Assembly (NCBI GenBank): GCA_964511405.1
Contig: CAZEFK010000001.1
Span: 1-64,000, forward strand
DNA length: 64,000 bases
DNA from: CAZEFK01 sp964511405
GTDB lineage: Bacteria; Pseudomonadota; Alphaproteobacteria; Elsterales; Elsteraceae
Direction: 5' to 3'
Shown: positions 1 to 11,119 of the stretch, piece by piece
Layout: every line of letters begins with the position of its first letter
How positions within the stretch are numbered: the first letter of the stretch is position 1
Notes under the pieces: generated by a model
What the model was told of the DNA's origin: nothing
Seen by the model: only the letters and a program-made list of their open reading frames with translations
Database searches by the model: none
Translations under genes and position numbers: made by a program

Positions 1-770
1 GCATAGAACTCCTCGACGTCGCGGCCGACCATGTGGCGGATCACGTCGCGCCGCGGCAGGCTGGCCGACGGGCCGGTCGCCACCGCGCGGCCGTCGCGCA
101 GCACGGTGATGCGGTCGGCCAGGGCCGCGACCTCTTCCATGCGGTGGCTGATATAGATGATCGCGACGCCGCGGCTGGCCAGGCCGCGCACCACCGCGAA
201 CAAGGTTTCCGCCTCGCCGTGGGACAGGGCCGAGGTCGGCTCGTCCATGATCAGGATGCGCAGATCGCCCGACAGCGCCTTGGCGATCTCGACCAACTGC
301 CGGGCCCCGACGCGCAAGTCGCCGACGCGGGCGTCGGGACGGACCCGCACGCCCAGCTGCCGCAGCAGCCGGTCGGCATCCGCATCGAGCCGTCGCTGGT
401 CGACCAGGACGCCGTGCCGGCGCGGCTCGCGGCCGAGAAAGATGTTCTCCGCGACCGTCATCTCCGGCACCAGGCTCAGCTCCTGGTGGATGAACGCGAT
501 GCCGGCGCGGCTCGCCTCGCGCGGCGAGGCCAGGCGGACCGGGCGGCCGTCGATCGCGATGCCGCCGTCATGGTCGGGATGGATGCCGCCCAGGATCTTC
601 ATCAGCGTCGACTTGCCGGCGCCATTCTCGCCCATGAGGGCGTGGACCTCGCCGGCGGCCACGGTGAAGTCGACGTCGCGCAGCACCGGCACCCCGCCAA
701 ACGCCTTGGCGATGCCGGTCATGGCCAGCCGCGGTGGTGCACGAGTGGGATCAGTGTTCGGTTGGGACAT
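1..770 (-). CDS. Sugar ABC transporter ATP-binding protein, partial
   Basis: Cytoplasmic ATPase of a ribose/galactose-type (CUT2) sugar importer. The start is ATG at 770 on the minus strand and the C-terminus lies beyond the window edge, leaving about 256 residues of a family usually near 500 with two ATPase domains. Only the first domain is visible: Walker A GENGAGKST near residue 50, a signature region around VGARQLVEIAKAL, and Walker B LIMDEPTSAL. It lies 42 bp downstream of the periplasmic binding protein, so the two are probably co-transcribed, with the permease expected outside the window. The sugar cannot be told from the sequence. Confidence 0.93.
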   Translation of the reverse strand, partial: MSQPNTDPTRAPPRLAMTGIAKAFGGVPVLRDVDFTVAAGEVHALMGENGAGKSTLMKILGGIHPDHDGGIAIDGRPVRLASPREASRAGIAFIHQELSLVPEMTVAENIFLGREPRRHGVLVDQRRLDADADRLLRQLGVRVRPDARVGDLRVGARQLVEIAKALSGDLRILIMDEPTSALSHGEAETLFAVVRGLASRGVAIIYISHRMEEVAALADRITVLRDGRAVATGPSASLPRRDVIRHMVGRDVEEFY

Positions 771-812
771 TGCCTGTCGACAGGGCGGCCGAGGGCCGCC
801 CCGCCCTTTCGC

Positions 813-1781
813 CTAGATGAGGCCGTTCTGCTTGAGGATCTGGTCGGCGTTGCTGCGGTCGATGGTCATGGTGGCGAGCGTGATGCTTTTCTCGATCTTC
901 TCGCCCTTCAAGAGCTTCAGGCCCTGGCGGACGCCCTCGGCACCCGGGGTCGGGTAGACGAAGGTCGCGGTCAGCTCGCCATTGTGCACCCATTTGACGC
1001 CTTCGTCGGGAAGGCCGTCGATGCCCATGAACTTGATCTCCTTCTCGCGCCCGGCGTCCTTGGCGGCGAGATAGGCGCCGTAGGCCATGGGATCGTTGTG
1101 GCCGTACACCAGGTCGATCTTGTCGTGCGCCTTGAGCGCCGTCGCCATGATGTCGTAGCCCTTCTGCTGCTTCCAGTCGCCGTCCTGGCGATCGAGCAGG
1201 AACTTGATCCCGGGTTCCTTGTCGGTGAAGGCGTGGAAGCCGTCATGGCGGTCGTGGGCCGGCTGGGTGCCCATGCCGCCCCAGATCTCGACCACGTTGC
1301 CCTTGGCCTTGCCCGCGCCGCCCAGCAGCTTGACCGCATATTCGCCCGCGGCCCGGCCGATCACGGCATTGTCGCCGCCGATGAACTGCGTGTATTTGTC
1401 GGTGTCGACGTTGCGATCCAGAATGATCACCGGAATCCCGGCGCCGATGGCCTTGAGGGTGACGCCGGTCAGTCCCGCCGACTCCTTGGGCGAAATCAGC
1501 AGTACGTCGACTTTCTGGGTGATGAAGTTCTCAATGTCCGCAACCTGCTTCTCGGTCCGATCCTGCCCATCGGAAATGATGAGATCAAGTTCCGGATGCA
1601 GCGCCGCTTCCTTCTTCATTTCCTTATTGAACTGGACGCGCCAGGGTTCGACGGTCGTGACCTGGCTGAATCCAAACCGATATTTTGCCTGGCCAAACGA
1701 ACGCCGGGTCGGCAGCAGCATCGTCATGCCGGCCGCCATGCCGGCCTGCAGAATCGTCCGTCTCTTGAGGTCGCCGTTCAT
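813..1781 (-). CDS. Periplasmic sugar-binding protein of an ABC transporter
   Basis: Substrate-binding protein of the CUT2 (RbsB-like, peripl_BP_4) type, delivering a sugar to the adjoining ABC importer. The N-terminus carries a twin-arginine-like signal, KRRTILQAG, followed by a hydrophobic stretch. The mature part shows the type I binding-protein pattern, with KVDVLLISPKES and GIPVIILDRNVDTD in the first lobe. Two ATGs lie in tandem at 1784 and 1781; 1781 is 6 nt from a GGAGG ribosome site and is preferred. It is first in the operon, downstream of two LacI-type operators and divergent from a lacI-family gene. The sugar is unknown. Confidence 0.92.
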   Translation of the reverse strand: MNGDLKRRTILQAGMAAGMTMLLPTRRSFGQAKYRFGFSQVTTVEPWRVQFNKEMKKEAALHPELDLIISDGQDRTEKQVADIENFITQKVDVLLISPKESAGLTGVTLKAIGAGIPVIILDRNVDTDKYTQFIGGDNAVIGRAAGEYAVKLLGGAGKAKGNVVEIWGGMGTQPAHDRHDGFHAFTDKEPGIKFLLDRQDGDWKQQKGYDIMATALKAHDKIDLVYGHNDPMAYGAYLAAKDAGREKEIKFMGIDGLPDEGVKWVHNGELTATFVYPTPGAEGVRQGLKLLKGEKIEKSITLATMTIDRSNADQILKQNGLI

Positions 1782-1829
1782 CATGTTCCTCCACCCTTGG
1801 TGTCGTTCTCGGGTCACCGGCCGGCCGGT

Positions 1830-1884
1830 GCGTTCTAAACGTTTCGATCGCTTTCGTCGACGATGCGTTCTAAACGTTTCGAAC
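1830..1884. promoter_or_regulatory. Tandem LacI-family operators
   Basis: Two near-identical copies of GCGTTCTAAACGTTTCGA occupy 1830-1847 and 1865-1882. Each centres on AAACGTTT with half sites that match in reverse (TTCTAAAC against GTTTCGAA, one mismatch), the form expected of a LacI/GalR operator with a central CG. Their centres, at 1840/1841 and 1875/1876, are 35 bp apart. They sit between the divergent binding-protein and lacI genes, so the regulator probably controls the importer and possibly itself. Confidence 0.75.
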
Positions 1885-1964
1885 AGGTTTGCCTGCGACC
1901 ATGCCGCTTGGCAAGCCCCCTGTGACGGCCCCCCTGACGGCAGCGTCGTAACGAAGGCGTCCTG

Positions 1965-2975
1965 ATGGCCACGATCCGCGATGTCGCCACCTTGGCCGGC
2001 GTGTCGATCGCCACGGTCTCGGCGGTGATCAACAACACCGCACCGGTGCGGCCGGCGCTGCGCGAGCGCGTGCTATCGGCGATCGCCGAGGTCGGCTACC
2101 AGCCCCACGGCATCGCGCGCAGCCTGAAGACCGGCATCAGCCGCACCGTCGGGCTGGTGATCAGCGACGTCACCAACCCGTTCTTCGGCGCGGTCGCGCG
2201 CACGGTCGAGGCGGCCCTGCAGCGCCAGGGCCATGCCATGCTGCTGTGCAACTCCGACGAGGACCCGGCGACCGAGGAGGCCTATCTCAAGCTGCTGCAG
2301 AACCATCGCGTCGCCGGCATCATCCTGGCCCCGGCCGGCACCGGTGCGGCCTATGGCCAGCTCGTCGCCCAGCTGATCCGGGCGCCGGCGGTGCTGATCG
2401 ACCGCACCAACCCGGACCTGCCGCTCGACGCGGTCACGGTCGACAACGCCGACGGGACCCGCGCCGCGGTCGAGCACCTGCTGGACCTCGGCTGCCGGCG
2501 CGTCGGGCTGGTGCTGGGATCGCCGCAGGTGTCCACCAGCGAAGAGCGGCTGGCCGGCTATCAGGCGGCGCTGACCGCCCGCGGGCTGCCGTTCGAGCCG
2601 CGCCTGGTGCGCCACGGCCGCTTCCGCCAGGACCAGGCCTTCCTGGCCTGCCGGGCGCTGCTGGCCGACGAGCGTCCCGACGCGATCTTCGCCGCCAACA
2701 ACCTGATGGCGATCGGCGCCCTGCAGGCGGTCGCCGCGGCCGGCCTGCGCTGCCCGGCGGACGTCGCGGTCGGCTGCTTCGACGATTTCGAGTGGGCCGA
2801 CGTCTGCGCGCCGAAGATCACCACGGTGGCGCAGCCGACCACGGCGATTGCGGAACGGGCGGTCTCGCTGCTGTTCGACCGCATCGCCGGCGGCGAGACC
2901 GGCGCGCCGCGCCGGGTGGTGCTGCCGACCCGCATGGTCGCGCGCACGACCCAGGCGGACCGGAGCCTAACCTGA
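1965..2975 (+). CDS. LacI-family transcriptional regulator
   Basis: Predicted sugar-responsive DNA-binding repressor of 336 residues, the usual family length. Residues 1-50 form the LacI helix-turn-helix (ATIRDVATLAGVSIATVSAV) and hinge, followed by a periplasmic-binding-like effector domain with GLVISDVTNPFF and a C-terminal region around FDDFEWADVCAPKITTVAQP. It is divergent from the sugar ABC operon, with two operator-like inverted repeats between. An AAGG ribosome site precedes ATG 1965. The stop overlaps the convergent YcaQ-like gene by 9 bp. Confidence 0.93.
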   Translation: MATIRDVATLAGVSIATVSAVINNTAPVRPALRERVLSAIAEVGYQPHGIARSLKTGISRTVGLVISDVTNPFFGAVARTVEAALQRQGHAMLLCNSDEDPATEEAYLKLLQNHRVAGIILAPAGTGAAYGQLVAQLIRAPAVLIDRTNPDLPLDAVTVDNADGTRAAVEHLLDLGCRRVGLVLGSPQVSTSEERLAGYQAALTARGLPFEPRLVRHGRFRQDQAFLACRALLADERPDAIFAANNLMAIGALQAVAAAGLRCPADVAVGCFDDFEWADVCAPKITTVAQPTTAIAERAVSLLFDRIAGGETGAPRRVVLPTRMVARTTQADRSLT

Positions 2976-4232
2976 GCTGGCCAGCAGCTCCGCCGCATCC
3001 CTCGCCGGCGCCGCCACCACACGCCCCAGCGCTGGCGCGAGGTCACCCCGCCCCTGCACCGCGACCCGCTCCAGCTCCAGCCACTCAGCCATCTCGGCCA
3101 GCGCCGCCGCCAAGGGCTCGGCGACGGCATCGGGGTCGATCCCGGCTTCGCCATGGGCCGATTGCACCAGCAGCGCCCCCGCCGCGCGGTCGGCCTTGAG
3201 GTCGACCCGCGCCACCAGCCGGTCGCCGAGCAGGAACGGCAGCACGTAATAGCCGTGGTCGCGCTTGTGCTCGGGGGTATAGATCCCGATCCGGTAGCGG
3301 AAGCCGAACAGCCGCTCGGTGCGGGCGCGCTCCCAGATCAGCGAATCGAACGGCGACAGCAGCGCGCGGGCGGTGATCCGGCGTGGGATGCGCGCGTCGG
3401 GATCGAGATAGCCGGGCTTGTCCCAGCCGGCGACCGCGACCGGCAGCAGGCGGCCGGCCTCGACCAGCTCGGCGACCGCGCGCTTGGAGCCCTCGGGCGG
3501 CAGGCGGAAATAGTCGCGCAGGTCCGGTTCGGTGGCGACGCCCAGGGCGCGCGCCGCGATCGCGACCAGCTCGCGCTGGGCATCGGCGGGCGCCGGCGTC
3601 GGCTGCGCCAGCACGTCGGCCGGCAGCACCCGCTCCGGCAGGTCGTAGAGCCGCTCGAAGCCGCGGCGCGTGGCCGTGGTCAGCCGGCCGGCCCAGAACA
3701 GCCATTCCAGCGCCCGCTTGCCGTCGCTGCGCTCCCACCACGTGCCGGCGCGGCCGCGCACCCGGCCCGGCGAGCCGTCCAGCTCGCCGGCCGAGATCGG
3801 CCCGCGCGCCGCGACCTCGGCATAGACCGCCTCGACGAAGTCGGGCCGCTCGCGGGCGACCTGGGCGATGCCCGACCACACGCCGTCATGGGCCTCGGCC
3901 CGCGCCATGCGCCAGCGCAGCAGCGGTTGCAGCGCCACCGGCAGCAGCGAGGCCTCATGACCCCAATATTCGAACAGCCGGCGCCGCCCGGTGCCGTGGG
4001 CCGCCCGATCGAGCAGCGCCCGCGGATAGGGCCCGAGCCGCGAGAACGCCGGCAGGTAGTGCGCGCGCACGAGGACATTGACCGAGTCGATCTGCAGCAG
4101 CCCGACCCGGTCCAGCACGCGGCCGAAATGCCGCTGGCCGGCGTCGCCGTCCGGCCGCGGATCGGCGAAGCCCTGGGCCGCCAAGGCGGTCCGGCGGGCC
4201 TCCGCGGCCGACAGCGACTCGCGCCGGCCCAT
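2967..4232 (-). CDS. YcaQ/AlkX-like winged-helix DNA glycosylase
   Basis: Member of the HTH_42 (DUF1006) family, whose studied members YcaQ and AlkX excise alkylated or crosslinked DNA bases. The 421 residues are typical. The family's catalytic QxD is present as Q47-I-D49 in VGLLQIDSVNV, so activity is plausible. Further family features are the aromatic RLFEYWGHEASLLP segment and the DSLIWERARTERLFGF segment. The gene begins 2 bp after the tyrS stop and is probably co-transcribed with it; no functional link to tRNA charging is evident. The substrate lesion is inferred from the family only. Confidence 0.87.
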   Translation of the reverse strand: MGRRESLSAAEARRTALAAQGFADPRPDGDAGQRHFGRVLDRVGLLQIDSVNVLVRAHYLPAFSRLGPYPRALLDRAAHGTGRRRLFEYWGHEASLLPVALQPLLRWRMARAEAHDGVWSGIAQVARERPDFVEAVYAEVAARGPISAGELDGSPGRVRGRAGTWWERSDGKRALEWLFWAGRLTTATRRGFERLYDLPERVLPADVLAQPTPAPADAQRELVAIAARALGVATEPDLRDYFRLPPEGSKRAVAELVEAGRLLPVAVAGWDKPGYLDPDARIPRRITARALLSPFDSLIWERARTERLFGFRYRIGIYTPEHKRDHGYYVLPFLLGDRLVARVDLKADRAAGALLVQSAHGEAGIDPDAVAEPLAAALAEMAEWLELERVAVQGRGDLAPALGRVVAAPARDAAELLASSG

Positions 4233-4234
4233 GC

Positions 4235-5524
<1,290 letters not shown>

Positions 5525-5620
5525 CTGTCCCTCTTGCCGCCGGCGCGCCCACCTGCCGGCCGGGGCAACAGGAGAAGCGTCAAACCCGGTGCCCGGTCAA
5601 GTGCCAGACGCCAGCGCCGC

Positions 5621-6889
5621 TCAGGGCTCCGCCGACAGCAGCTCGAGCTCCCACAGCAGGTCGTGGGTCGGCAGCGACGGCACGCCGTCGCCGAGCGGCC
5701 GGATAATCGACTTCGGCTGGATGCGCGCCGTGATCGCCTGCAGGGCGACGATCGCCATGGGCGTCAGCTTGGCGCGCCAGCCGACGATCGACAGCGCCTT
5801 GGCGTTCTTGGTCTCGATCGCCTTGGCGATGTTCACGCTCGGAAGCTCCGCCAGCAACGCCAGGGCCTCGATCACATAGGCGTTGTCCTGGCGCTCGATC
5901 GCCGACTGGACCGCCACCGGGGTGAGCAGGCTGGCGGCATGGTCGCTGCGCGCCCGCGTGGCGCCGTCGCTGAGCGGCGCCCGCGGCGACGGCGCGGCGG
6001 CAGGCTCGTCGGTGGCGGCCCGCCGCTCGGCCAGCACTTCGACGACCGAGGCCAGGGCGGCCGCGGGCAGGTCCTTCCGATCCGCCATCTCCTCCAGCAG
6101 CTCGCGGGCGACGAAGCTGGCGATCCGCCGCGCGGCCCCCTCATGCAGGCGCGGCCGCCGGGCCAACGGCGCATGCCAGGCGATCACCGGCGAGGCGCGG
6201 TCGATGATCCAGTCCAGCGTCTCCTCGCGGATCTGGGCCGTCTCATTGGCCAGCAAGGCCGCGGTCGCGGCCACGTCGCCGCTCTCGGCGACCGCGCGCG
6301 ACAGGTGGTCGGCCAAGCCGTGGCGGCGCGAGATCGCGGTCAGCGCGCCCTGGACCGGCGGGCTGGTGATGATCTCGAGCAGATCGGCGTCCGACAGTAC
6401 CGGCGAGAACTGCAGCACCGGGCCGGATACATCGAGCTCGCGGTCCTTGGCCAACCGCTGGATCACCTGCGGCGGCGCGTTGCTCAGCTCCTTCAACGCC
6501 TCGGAGAGGATCCGGCGGACCTGCATCAGGGCATCGCGCGCCAGCAGGTCCAGCACCTCGAGCGTCAGATGCCCGGGCCGGTCGCGCGCCTGCGCATCGA
6601 GCGTCGGGCCCAGGCGCGCCATCTTGTCGGCGACGGTCAGGCGCACCGTCTCGTCGGCGTCGCCGGCGAGCAGCAGATCGGCATGGCGCGGCGCCCGCTG
6701 GTTGGCGGCGACCGCGCGCCGGACGTCGACATCGGCATCCTGGGCCAGGAAATACAAGAGCTCCGGGCGGACCGAGGGGTTGCCGGCGATCGCGGACCGC
6801 TTGCGCGGATCGGGATCGACGGCGAACGCCTTCGACGTTTCGTAATCCAGGACGGCTGGATCGGCGGAATGGGCCGAGGGTTCGCTCAT
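5621..6889 (-). CDS. DUF2336 domain protein
   Basis: A 422-residue protein of the DUF2336 family, common in Alphaproteobacteria and of unknown biochemical function. It is helical and repetitive, with HEAT-like phrases such as DPDPRKRSAIAGNP and DADVDVRRAVAANQ near the N-terminus and DADETVRLTVADKM after them, suggesting an alpha-solenoid binding surface. No signal peptide or membrane segment is seen. Its ATG overlaps the stop of the upstream diguanylate cyclase by 4 bp (6886-6889), indicating translational coupling and a likely shared role in c-di-GMP signalling, which is inference. Confidence 0.85.
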   Translation of the reverse strand: MSEPSAHSADPAVLDYETSKAFAVDPDPRKRSAIAGNPSVRPELLYFLAQDADVDVRRAVAANQRAPRHADLLLAGDADETVRLTVADKMARLGPTLDAQARDRPGHLTLEVLDLLARDALMQVRRILSEALKELSNAPPQVIQRLAKDRELDVSGPVLQFSPVLSDADLLEIITSPPVQGALTAISRRHGLADHLSRAVAESGDVAATAALLANETAQIREETLDWIIDRASPVIAWHAPLARRPRLHEGAARRIASFVARELLEEMADRKDLPAAALASVVEVLAERRAATDEPAAAPSPRAPLSDGATRARSDHAASLLTPVAVQSAIERQDNAYVIEALALLAELPSVNIAKAIETKNAKALSIVGWRAKLTPMAIVALQAITARIQPKSIIRPLGDGVPSLPTHDLLWELELLSAEP

Positions 6890-8610
6890 GGCACCGGCGG
6901 ATGGTCGGAGGGCGCACCGGCCGATCTGGCCAGCTTCGATGCCCGCTTGACCGCATACATGGCAGCATCGGCCTCGGCCATCAACGATTCAGCGCTCTTG
7001 ACCCCGGTTCCGTCGTGGAACGCCAAGCCCACCGAAGCCCCGAACGGCCGGTCCGGGGACGCGCTCAACGCCCGCAACGCCTCGAAGCGCTTCGCCAGGT
7101 CGGCGACGCGGTGCTCGGCCGTGGCCTCGTCGATCTCGGACAGCCACAGGGCAAACTCGTCGCCGCCCAGGCGCGCCACCAGGTCGTAGGGCCGGGTCGC
7201 CGCCTTGAGCAGCTGCGCCACCTGGCGGATGGCCTCGTCGCCCGCCTCGTGGCCGTGCAGATCGTTGACCGGCTTGAAGTTGTCGAGGTCGACATAGAGC
7301 AGCGCGCCGCTCCGGCCGGTACGCGCCGAAACGCCCAGCGCGTTCTCCAGGTCGCCGATGAAGGCGCGCCGGTTCGATAGCCCGGTCAGCGCGTCGGTGC
7401 GCGAAAGCCGTTCCAGCTTGCGCTGGTCCTGGATCTGGCGCAGCGCAATGCCGATATGCGGCTCGATCGACTCCAGCAAATTGCGGTCGTCGTCGTTCCA
7501 GAACGGTTCCGCGTCGCCCCGCCACAGGGCGACGGCGCCGTTCATCTGGCCGCCATAGGCCGTGGCCAGGGCCAGCACGTGCCAGCCCTCCAGGGTCTCG
7601 ACCACCGCCCGCTCGCCGACGGCGAAGCGGCCGGTCAGCCCTTCGGTCAGAACATCGGGCGGCGTGTCGCCGTAGTGGGCCGCCGGCACGACCGCCCCGG
7701 TGGTCCTGACACGGTAGATCGCGCAGGCATCGGCCTTGAAGGCGCGGCTCAGGCTGGCCACCGCCGCTTCCAGCATCTCCTGCGGCCGCGCCTCGTTCCG
7801 GATCACGTTGATCAGATAGCCGCCGACATGCTCGCGCAGCCGGGCCCGCGCCAGCGACTGCTCGCGCAGCCGCTCGATGGTGACGTCCCAGGCGATGCCG
7901 CGGGCGCCGTGCCAACCGCCCACCTTGTCCAGCATCGGCACCACCGACACCATCAGGCACACCGGATCGCCGCCCGGGTCATTGAGCCACAGGTCCTTGC
8001 GCACGACCTGCGTGCGCGCCGCGAACAGAGCGTCGAGGTCGAGCACGCAGTCCGGCCATATGGCGGACGGCCTGCTGCCGATCAGCTGATGCACCGAGCA
8101 GCCCGCAATCCCCGCCGGCGAGACGAAGGCGAACCGGCCTTCGCCATCGATCTCCCAGGCAATGTCCGCCGAAATCTCGACCAGATCCTTGTAACGCTGC
8201 CGGCTATCGGCCAGGGCGGCGCGCAGACTGACCTCGAGCGTCACGTCGCGGCCGATCACCAGCACCCGCTTCTGCGACGCGGCCAGGCCCATGACCTCGA
8301 CCCAGGTCTGGCGCGGCTGGCCGCCGATGCTGCCGGCGATCTCGACGATCTCCAGATGGTTGGCATCGGGGCTGTCGAGAACGTCGCAGAACCGGGCGAG
8401 CCGGCCGTCCTGGGCCTCCAGCGCCCGCACCAGCGCCAGACCTGCGGGGTTGCCGGACAGGAGGGTCCCATCCTCGGTCAACAAGGCGATCGGACCGGGA
8501 TAGGCATCCAGGATGTCGGGAAGGGCCGCCGACGGATCCAGCGCGCTGGTCACGGCGTCACCATCGGCGATCGTGCGGCGGCGTTCAGTCGTCCCGGGGC
8601 GAATCGGCAT
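6886..8610 (-). CDS. PAS-PAS-GAF diguanylate cyclase (GGDEF)
   Basis: Predicted cytoplasmic diguanylate cyclase making c-di-GMP from GTP. Counting from ATG 8610, residues 25-130 and 135-245 resemble PAS sensor domains, about 260-395 a GAF domain, and 400-565 the catalytic domain. The active site is intact (G482-G-D-E-F486), and the inhibitory RxxD site is present as R473-P-Y-D476, five residues upstream, so product feedback is expected. No EAL domain is attached. A longer in-frame form from GTG 8679 is possible. The stop overlaps the DUF2336 gene by 4 bp. Signals sensed are unknown. Confidence 0.93.
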   Translation of the reverse strand: MPIRPGTTERRRTIADGDAVTSALDPSAALPDILDAYPGPIALLTEDGTLLSGNPAGLALVRALEAQDGRLARFCDVLDSPDANHLEIVEIAGSIGGQPRQTWVEVMGLAASQKRVLVIGRDVTLEVSLRAALADSRQRYKDLVEISADIAWEIDGEGRFAFVSPAGIAGCSVHQLIGSRPSAIWPDCVLDLDALFAARTQVVRKDLWLNDPGGDPVCLMVSVVPMLDKVGGWHGARGIAWDVTIERLREQSLARARLREHVGGYLINVIRNEARPQEMLEAAVASLSRAFKADACAIYRVRTTGAVVPAAHYGDTPPDVLTEGLTGRFAVGERAVVETLEGWHVLALATAYGGQMNGAVALWRGDAEPFWNDDDRNLLESIEPHIGIALRQIQDQRKLERLSRTDALTGLSNRRAFIGDLENALGVSARTGRSGALLYVDLDNFKPVNDLHGHEAGDEAIRQVAQLLKAATRPYDLVARLGGDEFALWLSEIDEATAEHRVADLAKRFEALRALSASPDRPFGASVGLAFHDGTGVKSAESLMAEADAAMYAVKRASKLARSAGAPSDHPPVP

Positions 8611-8765
8611 GGGCGGACGTCCAGACTGCAGGGCGACCCGGAACGCGCGCACCGGCGCGCGGCCCGCATCGGTAAACACTCATAGGCGATTTTGTCGAAC
8701 TTGGGGACCCCTGTCGGCCCGCAGCGTCCCACGCTGGCCACGATGCCACCACGTCGCGCCTCCTC

Positions 8766-8827
8766 AGGAAATGCGCGCTGCGCATTTCCTCCATCATTGA
8801 GGCGGGGAGCCCGCTATCGGGCTCCCC
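8766..8827. repeat. Two adjacent perfect hairpins
   Basis: The first, 8766-8790, has 11-bp perfect arms (AGGAAATGCGC with its complement) around a 3-nt loop. The second, 8804-8827, has 10-bp perfect arms (GGGGAGCCCG with its complement) around the loop CTAT. They lie in the gap between the divergent cyclase and apt genes, so they do not terminate either gene. A REP-like element or an apt leader structure are the options. No long U-run follows. Confidence 0.6.
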
Positions 8828-8918
8828 TGGGGCCGGCAGCGCCGGCGACGGCGCTTGGCCCCCCGATCGGCCGAGGGTACAGTCCAACGCTTTGCAAACC
8901 GTTGACAAGGGTGCGGGC

Positions 8919-9434
8919 GTGGATCTCAAGGCGCATATCCGACATGTCCCCGATTTTCCGAAACCGGGCATTCTCTTCTACGACATTTCGACATTGCTGG
9001 CTCACCCGCAGGCTTGGCAGGCCACGGTCGAGCGCCTGAACGACGCCATCCGGCCGATGCAGCCGGACATCCTGGTCGGCATCGAGTCGCGCGGCTTCCT
9101 GGTCGCCGCCCCCCTGGCCCTGCGCATGGGCCTGGGCTTCCTGATGGTGCGCAAGCAAGGCAAGCTGCCGGGCGCCACGATCCGCCACCAGTACGCCCTC
9201 GAATACGGGACCGACACGGTCGAGATCCAAGAAGGCGCGATCCAGCCCGGTCAGCGCGTGGTCGTGCTGGACGACCTGCTGGCCACCGGCGGCACGCTCG
9301 AAGCCGCGATCGAGCTGATCGCCAAGGTCGGCGGCCAGCCGGTCGGCGCCGGCTGCATCATCGAGCTCTCGTTCCTTGGCGGCCGCCAGCGGGTCACCGT
9401 GCCGGTCGTCAGTCTTCTCGCCTACGACAGCTAG
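8919..9434 (+). CDS. apt: Adenine phosphoribosyltransferase
   Basis: Purine-salvage enzyme converting adenine and PRPP to AMP. From GTG 8919 the protein has 171 residues and begins MDLKAHIRHVPDFPKPGI, the usual Apt start; GTG is preceded by AAGGG at a spacing of 7. An in-frame TTG at 8892 would add nine residues unlike the family. The PRPP-binding motif is VVVLDDLLATGGTLEAA, and ESRGF belongs to the active-site region. The aminotransferase gene follows after 11 bp, suggesting shared transcription. Confidence 0.96.
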   Translation: MDLKAHIRHVPDFPKPGILFYDISTLLAHPQAWQATVERLNDAIRPMQPDILVGIESRGFLVAAPLALRMGLGFLMVRKQGKLPGATIRHQYALEYGTDTVEIQEGAIQPGQRVVVLDDLLATGGTLEAAIELIAKVGGQPVGAGCIIELSFLGGRQRVTVPVVSLLAYDS

Positions 9435-9445
9435 GATTGCCGACA

Positions 9446-10777
<1,332 letters not shown>

Positions 10778-11119
10778 AGCAGGATGAGATCAGGTTGACC
10801 CGCTCAAGCAAACCTTAGACCGGCGTGCTGGCACCCCTCCACCCGACCTCCTCCCACAAGGGCCAGAAAAATGGGGGGAGGAGGGGCGAAGCTGCTGCGA
10901 CAGAACTCCTCCTCCCCTTGTGGGGAGGCTGGGAGGAGGGGTGAATCCCGACGATTCCATCTCATGCACATCCCACTCTAGGCGCTTCGGGTCTCCGCCG
11001 CACGGGCGGAGACCCGGCTTGTCATTCTGACTGACACGCCAAATGGCATTAGCAATCTTCGTCTCACATTCCTCGTCAGTAGAGCGCAAATATAGGAGGG
11101 GGTAGCCAAGGAGAGTTTT
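10778..11119. repeat. Repeat-rich gap with nested inverted repeats
   Basis: No gene is supported here. Imperfect inverted arms of about 30 bp lie at 10832-10862 and 10914-10943. Inside, GGGGAGGAGG near 10874-10883 is complementary to CCTCCTCCCC near 10908-10917, so two alternative foldings are possible. A separate hairpin at 10988-11016 has 12-bp perfect arms (CGGGTCTCCGCC with its complement) and a 5-nt loop, and may end transcription from the aminotransferase. The final 80 bp are less GC-rich and should hold the promoter of the PEP-CTERM gene, with GGAG just before its ATG. Confidence 0.65.

Noticed and set aside
33..1838. A long plus-strand frame of about 600 residues over the ABC transporter genes
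   Set aside because: It is Arg, His and Gln-rich with no domain pattern and lies antisense to two clear transporter genes; long antisense frames are expected at this GC content.
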